7,650 nucleotides of DNA from the NCBI GenBank assembly GCA_945875935.1, contig CAMCNE010000106.1, forward strand, positions 1-7,650, in the 5' to 3' direction. Below, in pieces: positions 1-7,650 of this stretch. The notes under the pieces were generated by a model, which ran no database searches, had not been told where the DNA came from, and worked only from the letters and a program-made list of their open reading frames with translations. The position numbers were made by a program, and so were the translations under genes. The stretch's first letter is position 1. Each line of letters starts with the position of its first letter. The stretch comes from Bordetella parapertussis (GTDB lineage Bacteria > Pseudomonadota > Gammaproteobacteria > Burkholderiales > Burkholderiaceae_C).

Positions 1-501
1 CCAACCATTGCTGCGACCGCCTGGGTGGCCGACAGCGCCCAGGTCATCGGTGACGTGCTTCTGGGCGATCAGGCCAGCGTGTGGTTCGGTGCCGTGCTGC
101 GCGGCGACAACACGCAGCTGCACATCGGCAGCCGCACCAACATCCAGGAAGGCACCATCATCCATTCCGATGTGGGCCACCCGGTTCATCTCGGTGATGA
201 CGTGACCGTCGGTCACCAGGCCATGTTGCACGGCTGCACCGTGGGCGACGGCTCGCTGATCGGCATTCAGGCGGTGGTGTTGAACGGCGCGCGCATCGGC
301 AAGCGCTGTCTGGTCGCCGCGGGCGCGGTGGTCACCGAGGGCAAGCAATTCCCAGACGGCTCGCTCATCATGGGCGCGCCTGCCAAGGTCGTGCGCGAGC
401 TCACGCCCGAGCAGCTCGAAGGCCTGGTGCGCAGCGCAGCGTCCTACGTCGCCAAGGCACAGCGCTTCAAGGCCGACCTCGTGCGCGTGGACGGCGCATG
501 A
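1..501 (+). CDS. Gamma-class carbonic anhydrase-like protein (YrdA/PaaY type), 5' end outside window
   Basis: The frame is open from base 1, so the start codon and probably about 10-15 residues lie upstream; 166 residues are visible. The protein is a left-handed beta-helix (hexapeptide-repeat) protein of the gamma-carbonic anhydrase family, which normally forms zinc-bound trimers in the cytoplasm. In the visible fragment the residues matching the Cam-type site are Arg34 and Asp36 (LRGD), Gln49 (NIQEG), and the three metal ligands His55 (IIHSD), His72 and His77 (VGHQAMLHGC). The position of Cam's catalytic Glu62 is occupied by Asn37, as in many YrdA-like members, so carbonic anhydrase activity is uncertain. 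The segment from FPDGSLIMGAPAKVVREL onward is typical of this family, followed by a short helical tail. The TGA stop overlaps the hslO start as ATGA, suggesting coupled translation. Family assignment is sure; the reaction is inferred. Confidence 0.93.
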   Translation, partial: PTIAATAWVADSAQVIGDVLLGDQASVWFGAVLRGDNTQLHIGSRTNIQEGTIIHSDVGHPVHLGDDVTVGHQAMLHGCTVGDGSLIGIQAVVLNGARIGKRCLVAAGAVVTEGKQFPDGSLIMGAPAKVVRELTPEQLEGLVRSAASYVAKAQRFKADLVRVDGA

Positions 502-1466
502 GCGAGCTGCACAAGTTCATCTTTGACGGCATGCCGGTGCGCGGCATGCTGGTGCGCCTGGGCGACAGCTGGCGCGAGGTGCTGCGGCGCCGCGCGGAGG
601 CCAACGATGCGTTTGCCCAGCCGGTGCGCGTGCTCATGGGCGAGATGGCTGCGGCCGCCACGCTGATGCAAGCCAGCATCAAGTTCGAAGGCGCGCTGGT
701 GCTGCAGATCTTTGGCGACGGGCCGGTCAAGCTCGCGGTGGCCGAGGTGCAGTCGGACCTGGCGTTTCGCGTCACCGCCAAGGTGGTGGGCGAGGTGAGC
801 GAGCACGCGCGGCTCGAAGCGCTGGTCAATGTGCACGGCGTGGGCCGCTGCGCCATCACGCTCGACCCCAAGGATCGTTTCCCCGGCCAGCAGCCGTACC
901 AGGGCGTGGTGTCGCTGCATGGCGATCAGCGCGAGCCGCTGCAGCACATCAGTGAGGTGCTCGAGCACTACATGCTGCAGTCCGAGCAGCTCGACACCCG
1001 GCTGATCCTCGCTGCCAACGACGAGGTGGCTGCGGGCCTGCTGATCCAGCGCCTGCCGGTCGAAGGGGTGGGCAATCTGGGCCGGCGCAACGAGGACGAG
1101 ATCGGCATCAACGAGGCCTTCAACCGCATCGCCATGCTGGCCGCCACGCTGACGCGCGAAGAGCTGCTCACGCTCGACGTCGACACCGTGCTGCGGCGCT
1201 TGTTCTGGGAAGAGCCGCTGCGCCGCTTTCCGGTGCAGCGCGGCTTTGAGGGCCCGCGATTCGAGTGCAACTGCTCGCGCGAGCGGGTGGCCAGCATGTT
1301 GGTGGGGCTGGGTCGCGACGAGGTCGACTCCATCGTCGCCGAGCAGACCCGCGTGGAGGTGGGCTGCGACTTTTGCGGCGTCAAGTACCGCTTCGATGCC
1401 GTGGACGTGGGCGAGGTCTTCACCCCACCCGAGCAGCAAGCCCCGGGATCCGGCTCGATCAACTGA
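498..1466 (+). CDS. hslO: Hsp33, redox-regulated holdase chaperone
   Basis: 322 residues, somewhat longer than the roughly 290 of E. coli Hsp33. Hsp33 is a cytoplasmic chaperone that is inactive when reduced and zinc-bound. Oxidative stress with unfolding makes it form disulfides, dimerise and hold unfolding proteins. The zinc/redox switch is complete: Cys257 and Cys259 (CNCSRER) and Cys290 and Cys293 (CDFC). The N-terminal part (FDGMPVRG at about 9-16, then the FEGALVLQIFGDGPVKL region around 63-79) fits the substrate-binding core. The linker and zinc domain (EVDSIVAEQ followed by the CxxC) also follow the family pattern. The ATG overlaps the upstream TGA (ATGA) and starts the protein at the expected place. 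No strong ribosome-binding site precedes it, so coupling to the carbonic anhydrase-like gene is likely. A 13-residue tail after VGEVF is Pro/Gln/Gly/Ser-rich and probably disordered. Confidence 0.97.
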   Translation: MSELHKFIFDGMPVRGMLVRLGDSWREVLRRRAEANDAFAQPVRVLMGEMAAAATLMQASIKFEGALVLQIFGDGPVKLAVAEVQSDLAFRVTAKVVGEVSEHARLEALVNVHGVGRCAITLDPKDRFPGQQPYQGVVSLHGDQREPLQHISEVLEHYMLQSEQLDTRLILAANDEVAAGLLIQRLPVEGVGNLGRRNEDEIGINEAFNRIAMLAATLTREELLTLDVDTVLRRLFWEEPLRRFPVQRGFEGPRFECNCSRERVASMLVGLGRDEVDSIVAEQTRVEVGCDFCGVKYRFDAVDVGEVFTPPEQQAPGSGSIN

Positions 1467-1470
1467 GCCG
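1451..1470. other. Short inverted repeat at the convergent hslO/ftsB ends
   Basis: CGGCTC (1451-1456) and GAGCCG (1465-1470) form a perfect 6-bp stem with an 8-base loop. The repeat spans the hslO stop codon, between two convergent genes whose stops are only 10 bases apart. A shared bidirectional terminator would be expected here, but neither strand has a run of T after the stem. I therefore record it as a hairpin and not as a proven terminator. Confidence 0.3.
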
Positions 1471-1476
1471 CGTCGC

Positions 1477-1755
1477 CTATTTGGCCGTGGTGCTCAGCTG
1501 CACCAGGATCTCGTCACGCTTGACCATGCCCAGGTCGTAGCGCGCTTTTTCCTCGACCATCTCGAGGCCCTCGACCAGGTCGTTGACCTCGGCGGCGAGC
1601 TGCTCGTTGCGACGCCTGGCTTCATCGTTGACCGCTTTTTGCTGCTCAAGCTTGGTTTGCAGCTCGAGCATGCGCGACACGCCCGACGAGCCGAACCACA
1701 GCTCGACATGCACCAGAACGATCAGCGCGATGAGCGCGAAGCTGATGAAGCGCAT
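1477..1755 (-). CDS. ftsB: Cell division protein FtsB
   Basis: 92 residues, the expected size for this small bitopic inner-membrane protein (E. coli FtsB is 103). FtsB forms a complex with FtsL and FtsQ in the divisome and helps activate septal peptidoglycan synthesis by FtsWI. Visible parts in order: an N-terminal membrane anchor at about residues 3-20 (FISFALIALIVLVHVELW), a periplasmic coiled coil at about 27-64 rich in Leu, Glu and Gln, and the conserved segment at about 68-87 (EEKARYDLGMVKRDEILVQL). The start lies 14 bases after the eno stop with no clear Shine-Dalgarno, so it is probably translated from the eno message. In many proteobacteria ispD follows ftsB; here hslO converges instead. 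Confidence 0.94.
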   Translation of the reverse strand: MRFISFALIALIVLVHVELWFGSSGVSRMLELQTKLEQQKAVNDEARRRNEQLAAEVNDLVEGLEMVEEKARYDLGMVKRDEILVQLSTTAK

Positions 1756-1769
1756 GGCGCGAGCGAAAT

Positions 1770-3056
1770 TCAGCGCAGGTTGTAAAACGCCGAGCGGCCG
1801 GGGTAGCTCGCCACATCACCCAGGTCTTCTTCGATGCGCAGCAGCTGGTTGTACTTGGCGATGCGGTCGCTGCGGCTCATCGAGCCGGTCTTGATCTGCA
1901 AGGCGTTGGTGCCCACGGCGATGTCTGCGATGGTGGAGTCTTCGGTCTCGCCCGAGCGGTGGCTGATCACCGCGGTGTAGTTGGCGCGCTTGGCCATCTC
2001 GATGGCGGCGAAGGTTTCGGTCAGCGTGCCGATCTGGTTGATCTTGATGAGGATGGAGTTGGCCACGCGCCGCTCGATGCCTTCTTTCAGGATCTTGGTG
2101 TTGGTCACGAACAGGTCGTCGCCCACCAGCTGGACCTTGCTGCCCAGACGCTCGGTGAGGTGCTTCCAGCCGTCCCAGTCGCCTTCGTGCATGCCGTCTT
2201 CGATGCTGATGATGGGGTACTTGTCGACCCAGTTGGCCAGCATGTCGGTCCAGGCGGGCGCTGACAGCTTCAGGCCGCCTTCGCCTTCGAGCACGTAGTG
2301 GCCGTCCTTGTAGAACTCGCTGGCCGCGCAGTCCAGGCCGATGGCGATCTGCTCGCCGGCGGTGTAGCCGGCCTTGTCGATGGCATCCAGGATCATCTGG
2401 ATGGCCGCTTCATGGCTGGCCACGCTGGGGGCAAAGCCGCCTTCGTCGCCCACCGCGGTGCTGATGCCCTTGTCGTGAAGGATCTTCTTGAGCGCGTGGA
2501 AGGTCTCGGCACCCCAGCGCACCGCTTCGCGAAAGCTCGGAGCACCCACCGGAATGATCATCAGCTCTTGCAGGTCGAGCGAGTTGTTGGCGTGCGCGCC
2601 GCCGTTGATCACATTCATCATCGGCACGGGCAGCTGCATCGCGCCCGAGCCGCCAAAGTAGCGGTACAGCGGCAAGCCGCTTTCCTCGGCCGCCGCGCGC
2701 GCCACGGCCATGCTCACGGCCAGCGTCGCGTTGGCGCCCAGACGGCACTTGTTGTCGGTGCCATCCAGGTCGATCAGCGTGCGGTCCAGAAAAGCCTGTT
2801 CGCTGGCATCGAGCCCGAGCACGGCTTCGCTGATTTCGGTGTTGACGTGCTCCACAGCGCGCATCACGCCCTTGCCCAGGTAGCGCAGCGGATCGCCGTC
2901 GCGCAGTTCGATGGCCTCACGCGAGCCGGTCGACGCACCCGACGGCACAGCCGCGCGGCCCATCACGCCCGACTCGAGCAGCACATCGCATTCGACGGTG
3001 GGGTTGCCTCGGCTGTCCAGGATTTCGCGGCCGACGATGTCAACGATTGCACTCAT
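1770..3056 (-). CDS. eno: Enolase (2-phosphoglycerate dehydratase)
   Basis: 428 residues, full length for a bacterial enolase. It interconverts 2-phosphoglycerate and phosphoenolpyruvate in glycolysis and gluconeogenesis, is cytoplasmic, and in many proteobacteria is also part of the RNA degradosome. All active-site elements are present: the mobile loop SGASTG (39-44), His155 (GGAHANN), Glu164, acid/base Glu205 (GDEGGF), the Mg ligands Asp242, Glu286 and Asp313 (GDD), catalytic Lys338 (LIKINQIGT), the signature SHRSGETEDS (365-374) and Lys389. The ATG chosen gives the canonical MSAIVDIVGREILDSRG start and has a good ribosome-binding site (GAGGA). It is preceded by a 69-base gap after kdsA that contains a strong hairpin, and is followed by ftsB after 14 bases. 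Its product PEP is a substrate of the neighbouring KdsA. Confidence 0.99.
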   Translation of the reverse strand: MSAIVDIVGREILDSRGNPTVECDVLLESGVMGRAAVPSGASTGSREAIELRDGDPLRYLGKGVMRAVEHVNTEISEAVLGLDASEQAFLDRTLIDLDGTDNKCRLGANATLAVSMAVARAAAEESGLPLYRYFGGSGAMQLPVPMMNVINGGAHANNSLDLQELMIIPVGAPSFREAVRWGAETFHALKKILHDKGISTAVGDEGGFAPSVASHEAAIQMILDAIDKAGYTAGEQIAIGLDCAASEFYKDGHYVLEGEGGLKLSAPAWTDMLANWVDKYPIISIEDGMHEGDWDGWKHLTERLGSKVQLVGDDLFVTNTKILKEGIERRVANSILIKINQIGTLTETFAAIEMAKRANYTAVISHRSGETEDSTIADIAVGTNALQIKTGSMSRSDRIAKYNQLLRIEEDLGDVASYPGRSAFYNLR

Positions 3057-3062
3057 GGGGGG

Positions 3063-3067
3063 TCCTC
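3063..3067 (-). promoter_or_regulatory. Ribosome-binding site of eno
   Basis: On the minus strand GAGGA lies six bases (all C) before the eno ATG. It is the clearest Shine-Dalgarno in the window, in keeping with a highly expressed glycolytic gene, and it fixes the start codon. Confidence 0.75.
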
Positions 3068-3103
3068 AATCTGAAGGAAGGTTTTGAAAAAGTGGGTTCT
3101 CGG

Positions 3104-3134
3104 GGCTGCTGGGGCCGGGGCCCGCTCAGCAGCC
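3104..3134 (-). other. Strong GC-rich hairpin over the kdsA stop codon, upstream of eno
   Basis: GGCTGCTG (3104-3111) and CAGCAGCC (3127-3134) form a perfect 8-bp stem. Inside it GGGC (3112-3115) pairs with GCCC (3120-3123) around a CGGG loop, so the structure is about 12 bp with a 3-base bulge (3124-3126). Read on the minus strand it includes the last codons and the TGA of kdsA. A TTTTT run (3087-3091) follows only after 12 more bases, too far for a standard intrinsic terminator. Possible roles are partial termination, a 3'-end or processing barrier, or insulation of eno translation. The structure is directly visible; the function is inferred. Confidence 0.5.
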
Positions 3135-3979
3135 GAAATCGTTTTCGAGCAGGGGTTGCTGCTTGATCACCCGGTCGAGCGCGACCAGTTGCTCGAGCAG
3201 CGCGCGCATGTGCTTGAGCGGCACCGCATTGGGTCCGTCGCTCATCGCGTTCATCGGGTCGGGATGGGTTTCCATGAACAGGCCCGCCACGCCTACGGCG
3301 ATGGCTGCGCGCGAGAGCACCGGCACGAACTCGCGCTGACCGCCCGAGCTGGTGCCCTGGCCGCCAGGCAACTGCACCGAGTGGGTCGCATCGAACACCA
3401 CCGGCGCGCCGGTCTCGCGCATGATGGCCAGCGAGCGCATGTCGCTCACCAGGTTGTTGTAGCCAAAGCTCACGCCGCGTTCGCAGGCCATGAAGTTGTC
3501 GTCGTTCAGCCCCGCCTCACGCGCGGCCGCACGCGCCTTGTCGATCACGTTGCGCATGTCGTGTGGCGCCAGAAACTGGCCCTTCTTGATGTTCACCGGC
3601 TTGCCGCACTGCGCCACGGCGCGGATGAAATCCGTTTGCCGGCACAGAAAGGCCGGCGTTTGCAGCACATCGACCACCGCGGCCACGGCCGGGATTTCGT
3701 CTTCGCTGTGCACATCGGTGAGCAGCGACACGCCCAGCTCGCGCTTGACCTTGGCCAGGATCTCCAGACCGCGCTCCATGCCCGGGCCACGGAAGGTGTG
3801 GCCCGCCGAGCGGTTGGCCTTGTCGTAGCTGCTCTTGAAGATGAACGGAATGCCCAGCGCGGCGGTCATTTCCTTGAGGGCTCCGGCCACGTCCATTTGC
3901 AGCTGCTCGGACTCGACCACGCAGGGGCCTGCGATCAGGAAAAACGGCTGGGCCAGGCCCACCTCATGTCCGCACAGCT

Positions 3980-3983
<4 letters not shown>
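3126..3983 (-). CDS. kdsA: 3-deoxy-D-manno-octulosonate 8-phosphate synthase
   Basis: 285 residues (E. coli KdsA is 284). It condenses PEP with arabinose 5-phosphate to Kdo-8-phosphate, the first committed step to the Kdo sugar of LPS inner core. The TIM-barrel family signature is clear: IAGPCVVES (17-25), the arabinose-5-phosphate motif KANRS (55-59), RGPG, TDVHSEDE (89-96) and RQTDF. The residues matching the metal ligands of the metal-dependent class are all present: Cys21, His201 (DATHS), Glu238 (METH) and Asp249 (SDGP). The metal-independent E. coli-type enzyme has Asn in place of the Cys. The start chosen gives MKLCGHEVGL, overlaps the pyrG stop (ATGA) and has AGGGA eight bases upstream. 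An in-frame extension to 4109 would run inside pyrG and has no family support. Confidence 0.98.
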
Positions 3984-5650
<1,667 letters not shown>

Positions 5651-5688
5651 TGCTTGCAGCACCCGAAGGGCCGTGGTGGGAAACCCGA

Positions 5689-5694
5689 AGTATA
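5689..5694 (-). promoter_or_regulatory. Possible -10 element ahead of pyrG
   Basis: TATACT on the minus strand, about 38 bases before the pyrG ATG, in an otherwise GC-rich gap. It is one mismatch from the sigma-70 -10 consensus. There is no recognisable -35 hexamer at 16-18 bases upstream (the sequence there is GC-rich), so this is only a candidate internal promoter. Confidence 0.3.
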
Positions 5695-5711
5695 GGAGCC
5701 GGGTCTTTGGC

Positions 5712-5731
5712 GGCCGCCCTTTGGGCAGGCC
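5712..5731 (-). other. GC-rich hairpin after the Anbu protease gene
   Basis: GGCC-GCCC (5712-5719) pairs with GGGC-A-GGCC (5723-5731) around a TTT loop: an 8-bp stem with one bulged base, beginning nine bases after the stop codon on the minus strand. No T-run follows, so it is not a standard intrinsic terminator. It could still stabilise the 3' end or slow polymerase before pyrG. The rest of the 90-base gap (5651-5740) holds the possible -10 element and a CCCGAAG direct repeat (5662-5668 and 5684-5690). Confidence 0.35.
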
Positions 5732-5740
5732 TTCAAGGGC

Positions 5741-6634
5741 TCAGACGATCTTCTCGCCGGGGTGCGTGATCTTGCGCAGCGGCTCGTAGCGAGCCGACTT
5801 CACGCACAGCGGCGTCGTCGTGGTCTGGGCAGGCTCGGCGCCCGACGCGGCCGGGGTCACCAGGCCCCACTGTGCATCGTCGATGGACGCGCGCGTCAGT
5901 GCCCATTGCGGGTCTTCGATCGACTCGAACACCTGCCGCAGTTTTTGACCCCAGTTGCCGCGAATCATCTGGAAGTAGGGGTTGTGCTCATCGATGCACA
6001 CCAGTTGATCGCTGCACAGCGCACCGTTTTCATAGACCAGCAAATCGAGCGGCAGGCCGACCGACAGATTGGATTTGAGCGTCGAGTCCATCGACACCAG
6101 CGCGCACTTCGAAGCCTCGTCAAGCGGGGTTTGCGGCGTGAGCATGCGGTCGAGCACCGGCTTGCCGTATTTCGATTCGCCGACCTGGAAGTAGCAGGTC
6201 TCGCGCGTGGCCTCGATGAAGTTGCCTGCCGAATAGACCAGAAACAGCCGCATCGCCTCGCCGGCGATCTGTCCGCCGAAGATCATGCTGGCGTTGAAGT
6301 CGATGCCGGCTTGCTTGAACGCGGCGCCGTCCTGGTCGTACATGCGGCGCACCGCGCTGCCCAGCACGCGCACCGCATCGAACATGCTCTTGGCGTTCCA
6401 GATGGTGATGGGCTCCCCATCTTCGCCTTCGATCTTCTCGACCTGCAAGATCTCGCGCACCGACTGGCTGATCGACAGATTGCCCGCCGACAGCAGCACC
6501 ATGAAGCGCTCGCCTGGCTGCTCATAGACCATCATCTTGCGAAAGGTGCTGATCTGGTCGAGGCCCGCGTTGGTGCGCGAATCCGACAGGAATACGAGCC
6601 CCGAATCGAGCTTGATGCCTACGCAATAGGTCAT
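5741..6634 (-). CDS. Anbu-type proteasome-like protease (predicted Ntn hydrolase, COG3484 family)
   Basis: 297 residues. Recognised as Anbu (ancestral beta subunit), a bacterial relative of proteasome beta subunits and HslV. Family structures show an Ntn-hydrolase fold assembled into ring or open-helical oligomers; the physiological substrates are not established. Removal of Met1 would expose Thr2 as the nucleophile, and the partners Asp18 (SDSRTNAG) and Lys33 (FRK) are in the expected places. Other family hallmarks are SAGNLS (49-54), YSAGNFIEAT (134-143), GESKYGKPVLDR (152-163) and MDSTLKSNLSVGLPLDLL (182-199). Anbu proteins are usually about 240-250 residues; here there is a tail of some 40-50 residues that is Thr/Ala/Pro-rich at about 260-276. 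Just before it is a 12-residue repeat (IEDPQW.L / IDDAQW.L at 239 and 251). The ATG overlaps the mutS stop (ATGA), with AAAGG nine bases upstream at 6644-6648. Catalytic competence is inferred from the triad; the role is unknown. Confidence 0.93.
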   Translation of the reverse strand: MTYCVGIKLDSGLVFLSDSRTNAGLDQISTFRKMMVYEQPGERFMVLLSAGNLSISQSVREILQVEKIEGEDGEPITIWNAKSMFDAVRVLGSAVRRMYDQDGAAFKQAGIDFNASMIFGGQIAGEAMRLFLVYSAGNFIEATRETCYFQVGESKYGKPVLDRMLTPQTPLDEASKCALVSMDSTLKSNLSVGLPLDLLVYENGALCSDQLVCIDEHNPYFQMIRGNWGQKLRQVFESIEDPQWALTRASIDDAQWGLVTPAASGAEPAQTTTTPLCVKSARYEPLRKITHPGEKIV

Positions 6635-7650
6635 GGTGAGGTGCCTTTGTCTGTGGTGGGCTGCAGCGCCTTGAGGCGGTACAGCGCGTCGAGCGCTTGC
6701 TTGGGCGTCATGCCGTCGGGGTCCATTTTCGCCAGTGCGCTGTCGACCGCCGATGGCTCGTGGACTGCAGCGGCTTCAGGGCTTGCCGACGGCGCGAACA
6801 GGTCGATCTGGGCGGCGCCCGATTTTTGCTGGGATTCGAGCGATTCGAGCGCAGCTCTGGCCTGACGCAGCAGCGAAGCCGGCATGCCGGCCAGGCGGGC
6901 GACTTGCACGCCGTAGCTGCGGCTGGCCGGCCCCGGCTCGATCTGGTGCAAGAAGACGATGTCGTCGCCGCTGCGGGTGTGGGTTTCCACCGCCGCCACA
7001 TGCACGTTGACCGCGCGCTCGTGCTTTTGCACCAGCGCGGTCAGCTCGAAGTAGTGCGTGGCAAACAGCGTGAAGGCGTTGTTGCGCTCGTGCAGGTGGC
7101 TGGCAATCGCGCCGGCCAGCGCCAGACCATCGAAGGTGGATGTGCCGCGGCCGATCTCGTCCATCAGCACCAGCGACTGCGCGGTGGCACCGTGCAGGAT
7201 GGCTGCGGCTTCGGTCATCTCGACCATGAAGGTCGACTGCGCGTTGGCCAGATCGTCGGCCGCGCCGATGCGCGTGTGGATGGCATCAAGCGGCCCGAGC
7301 CGGCAGGCGGTGGCCGGCACGTGCGAGCCCATCGACGCCAGCAGCGCGATCAGCGCCACCTGCCGCATGTAGGTGCTCTTGCCACCCATGTTGGGCCCGG
7401 TGATCACCAGCATCTTGCGGCTGGCATCGAGCCGGCAGTCGTTGGCCATGAAGGGTCCGCCGCCGGTTTCGGCCAGCCGCGCTTCGACCACCGGGTGGCG
7501 CCCGCCCACGATGTCGATGCACGGCTCGCGCACGAACTGCGGCCGGCACCAGCCCAGCGTGGTCGCGCGCTCGGCCAGCGCGGCCAGCGCGTCCAGGCTG
7601 CCCAGCGCGCGCGCCAGATCCGACAGCGCCGCCACCTGAGGCTGCAGCGC
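6631..7650 (-). CDS. mutS: DNA mismatch repair ATPase MutS, C-terminal 339 residues (5' end outside window)
   Basis: The frame stays open to the right edge, so this is the C-terminal part of a protein normally about 850-880 residues long; the mismatch-binding N-terminal domains are not in view. MutS recognises mismatches and recruits MutL in an ATP-dependent way. Numbered from the window edge, the fragment contains the end of the core domain, then the ABC-type ATPase: Walker A GPNMGGKST (85-93, Lys91), the STFMVEM segment (139-145), Walker B LVLMDE (160-165) with signature GRGTSTFDG, and the His199 switch (FATHYFEL). The helix-turn-helix dimerisation region (EPGPASRSYGVQVARLAGMP) follows. A low-complexity Ala/Ser/Glu linker leads to the C-terminal tetramerisation-type segment (DPDGMTPKQALDALYRLK, 310-327). 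The frame is intact. The stop overlaps the Anbu start (ATGA), so the two are probably co-translated. Confidence 0.98.
   Translation of the reverse strand, partial: ALQPQVAALSDLARALGSLDALAALAERATTLGWCRPQFVREPCIDIVGGRHPVVEARLAETGGGPFMANDCRLDASRKMLVITGPNMGGKSTYMRQVALIALLASMGSHVPATACRLGPLDAIHTRIGAADDLANAQSTFMVEMTEAAAILHGATAQSLVLMDEIGRGTSTFDGLALAGAIASHLHERNNAFTLFATHYFELTALVQKHERAVNVHVAAVETHTRSGDDIVFLHQIEPGPASRSYGVQVARLAGMPASLLRQARAALESLESQQKSGAAQIDLFAPSASPEAAAVHEPSAVDSALAKMDPDGMTPKQALDALYRLKALQPTTDKGTSP

Noticed and set aside
444..1439. A 331-codon open frame on the minus strand opposite hslO
   Set aside because: Antisense shadow of hslO in GC-rich DNA, with a His/Ala/Leu-rich translation and no recognisable domain.
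1489..1504. Inverted repeat GGTGC/GCACC near the ftsB end as a terminator
   Set aside because: Only 5 bp, inside the ftsB coding region, with no T-run on either side.
2298..3074. A 258-codon plus-strand frame opposite eno
   Set aside because: Antisense to enolase with all catalytic residues; no independent support.
5651..5662. A GTG start adding four residues to PyrG
   Set aside because: No better ribosome-binding site, and CTP synthases begin at the MTKY-type start used here.
5710..5717. An 8-base perfect palindrome GCGGCCGC
   Set aside because: Expected by chance in GC-rich DNA; it overlaps the hairpin already noted and shows no sign of being an operator.
5762..6865. A 367-codon plus-strand frame opposite the Anbu gene and mutS end
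   Set aside because: Antisense to two well supported genes; composition again typical of a shadow frame.

Overview
This is a high-GC, densely coding chromosomal segment that looks like a betaproteobacterium of the order Burkholderiales, most likely near Comamonadaceae. That placement rests on the protein sequences and on the gene set; no rRNA or other phylogenetic marker is present to settle it. I see no mobile element, CRISPR array, tRNA or rRNA, and no stretch longer than about 90 bases lacks a gene.

Layout: two genes read rightward at the left end. These are the 3' part of a gamma-class carbonic anhydrase-like gene (1-501) and hslO, encoding the redox chaperone Hsp33 (498-1466), joined by a 4-base ATGA overlap. 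They converge, with a 10-base gap, on a leftward cluster that fills the rest of the window. In its own direction of transcription the cluster reads mutS (3' part, from 7650), an Anbu-type proteasome-like protease, pyrG (CTP synthase), kdsA (Kdo-8-phosphate synthase), eno (enolase) and ftsB (divisome protein). The mutS/Anbu and pyrG/kdsA pairs are again joined by ATGA overlaps. The intergenic gaps in the cluster are 90 bases (Anbu-pyrG), 69 bases (kdsA-eno) and 14 bases (eno-ftsB).

Function: pyrG-kdsA-eno-ftsB is a familiar proteobacterial housekeeping block. It links nucleotide supply (CTP, also needed to activate Kdo), LPS core sugar synthesis, glycolysis and cell division. MutS and the Anbu protease are added upstream. 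The points most worth a second look are the Anbu gene translationally coupled to mutS, with a C-terminal tail and a 12-residue internal repeat; a KdsA carrying the complete metal-ligand set of the metal-dependent class; and a strong GC-rich hairpin over the kdsA stop codon just before eno. I did not find convincing evidence of a wholly new system; most of the window is ordinary core genome.
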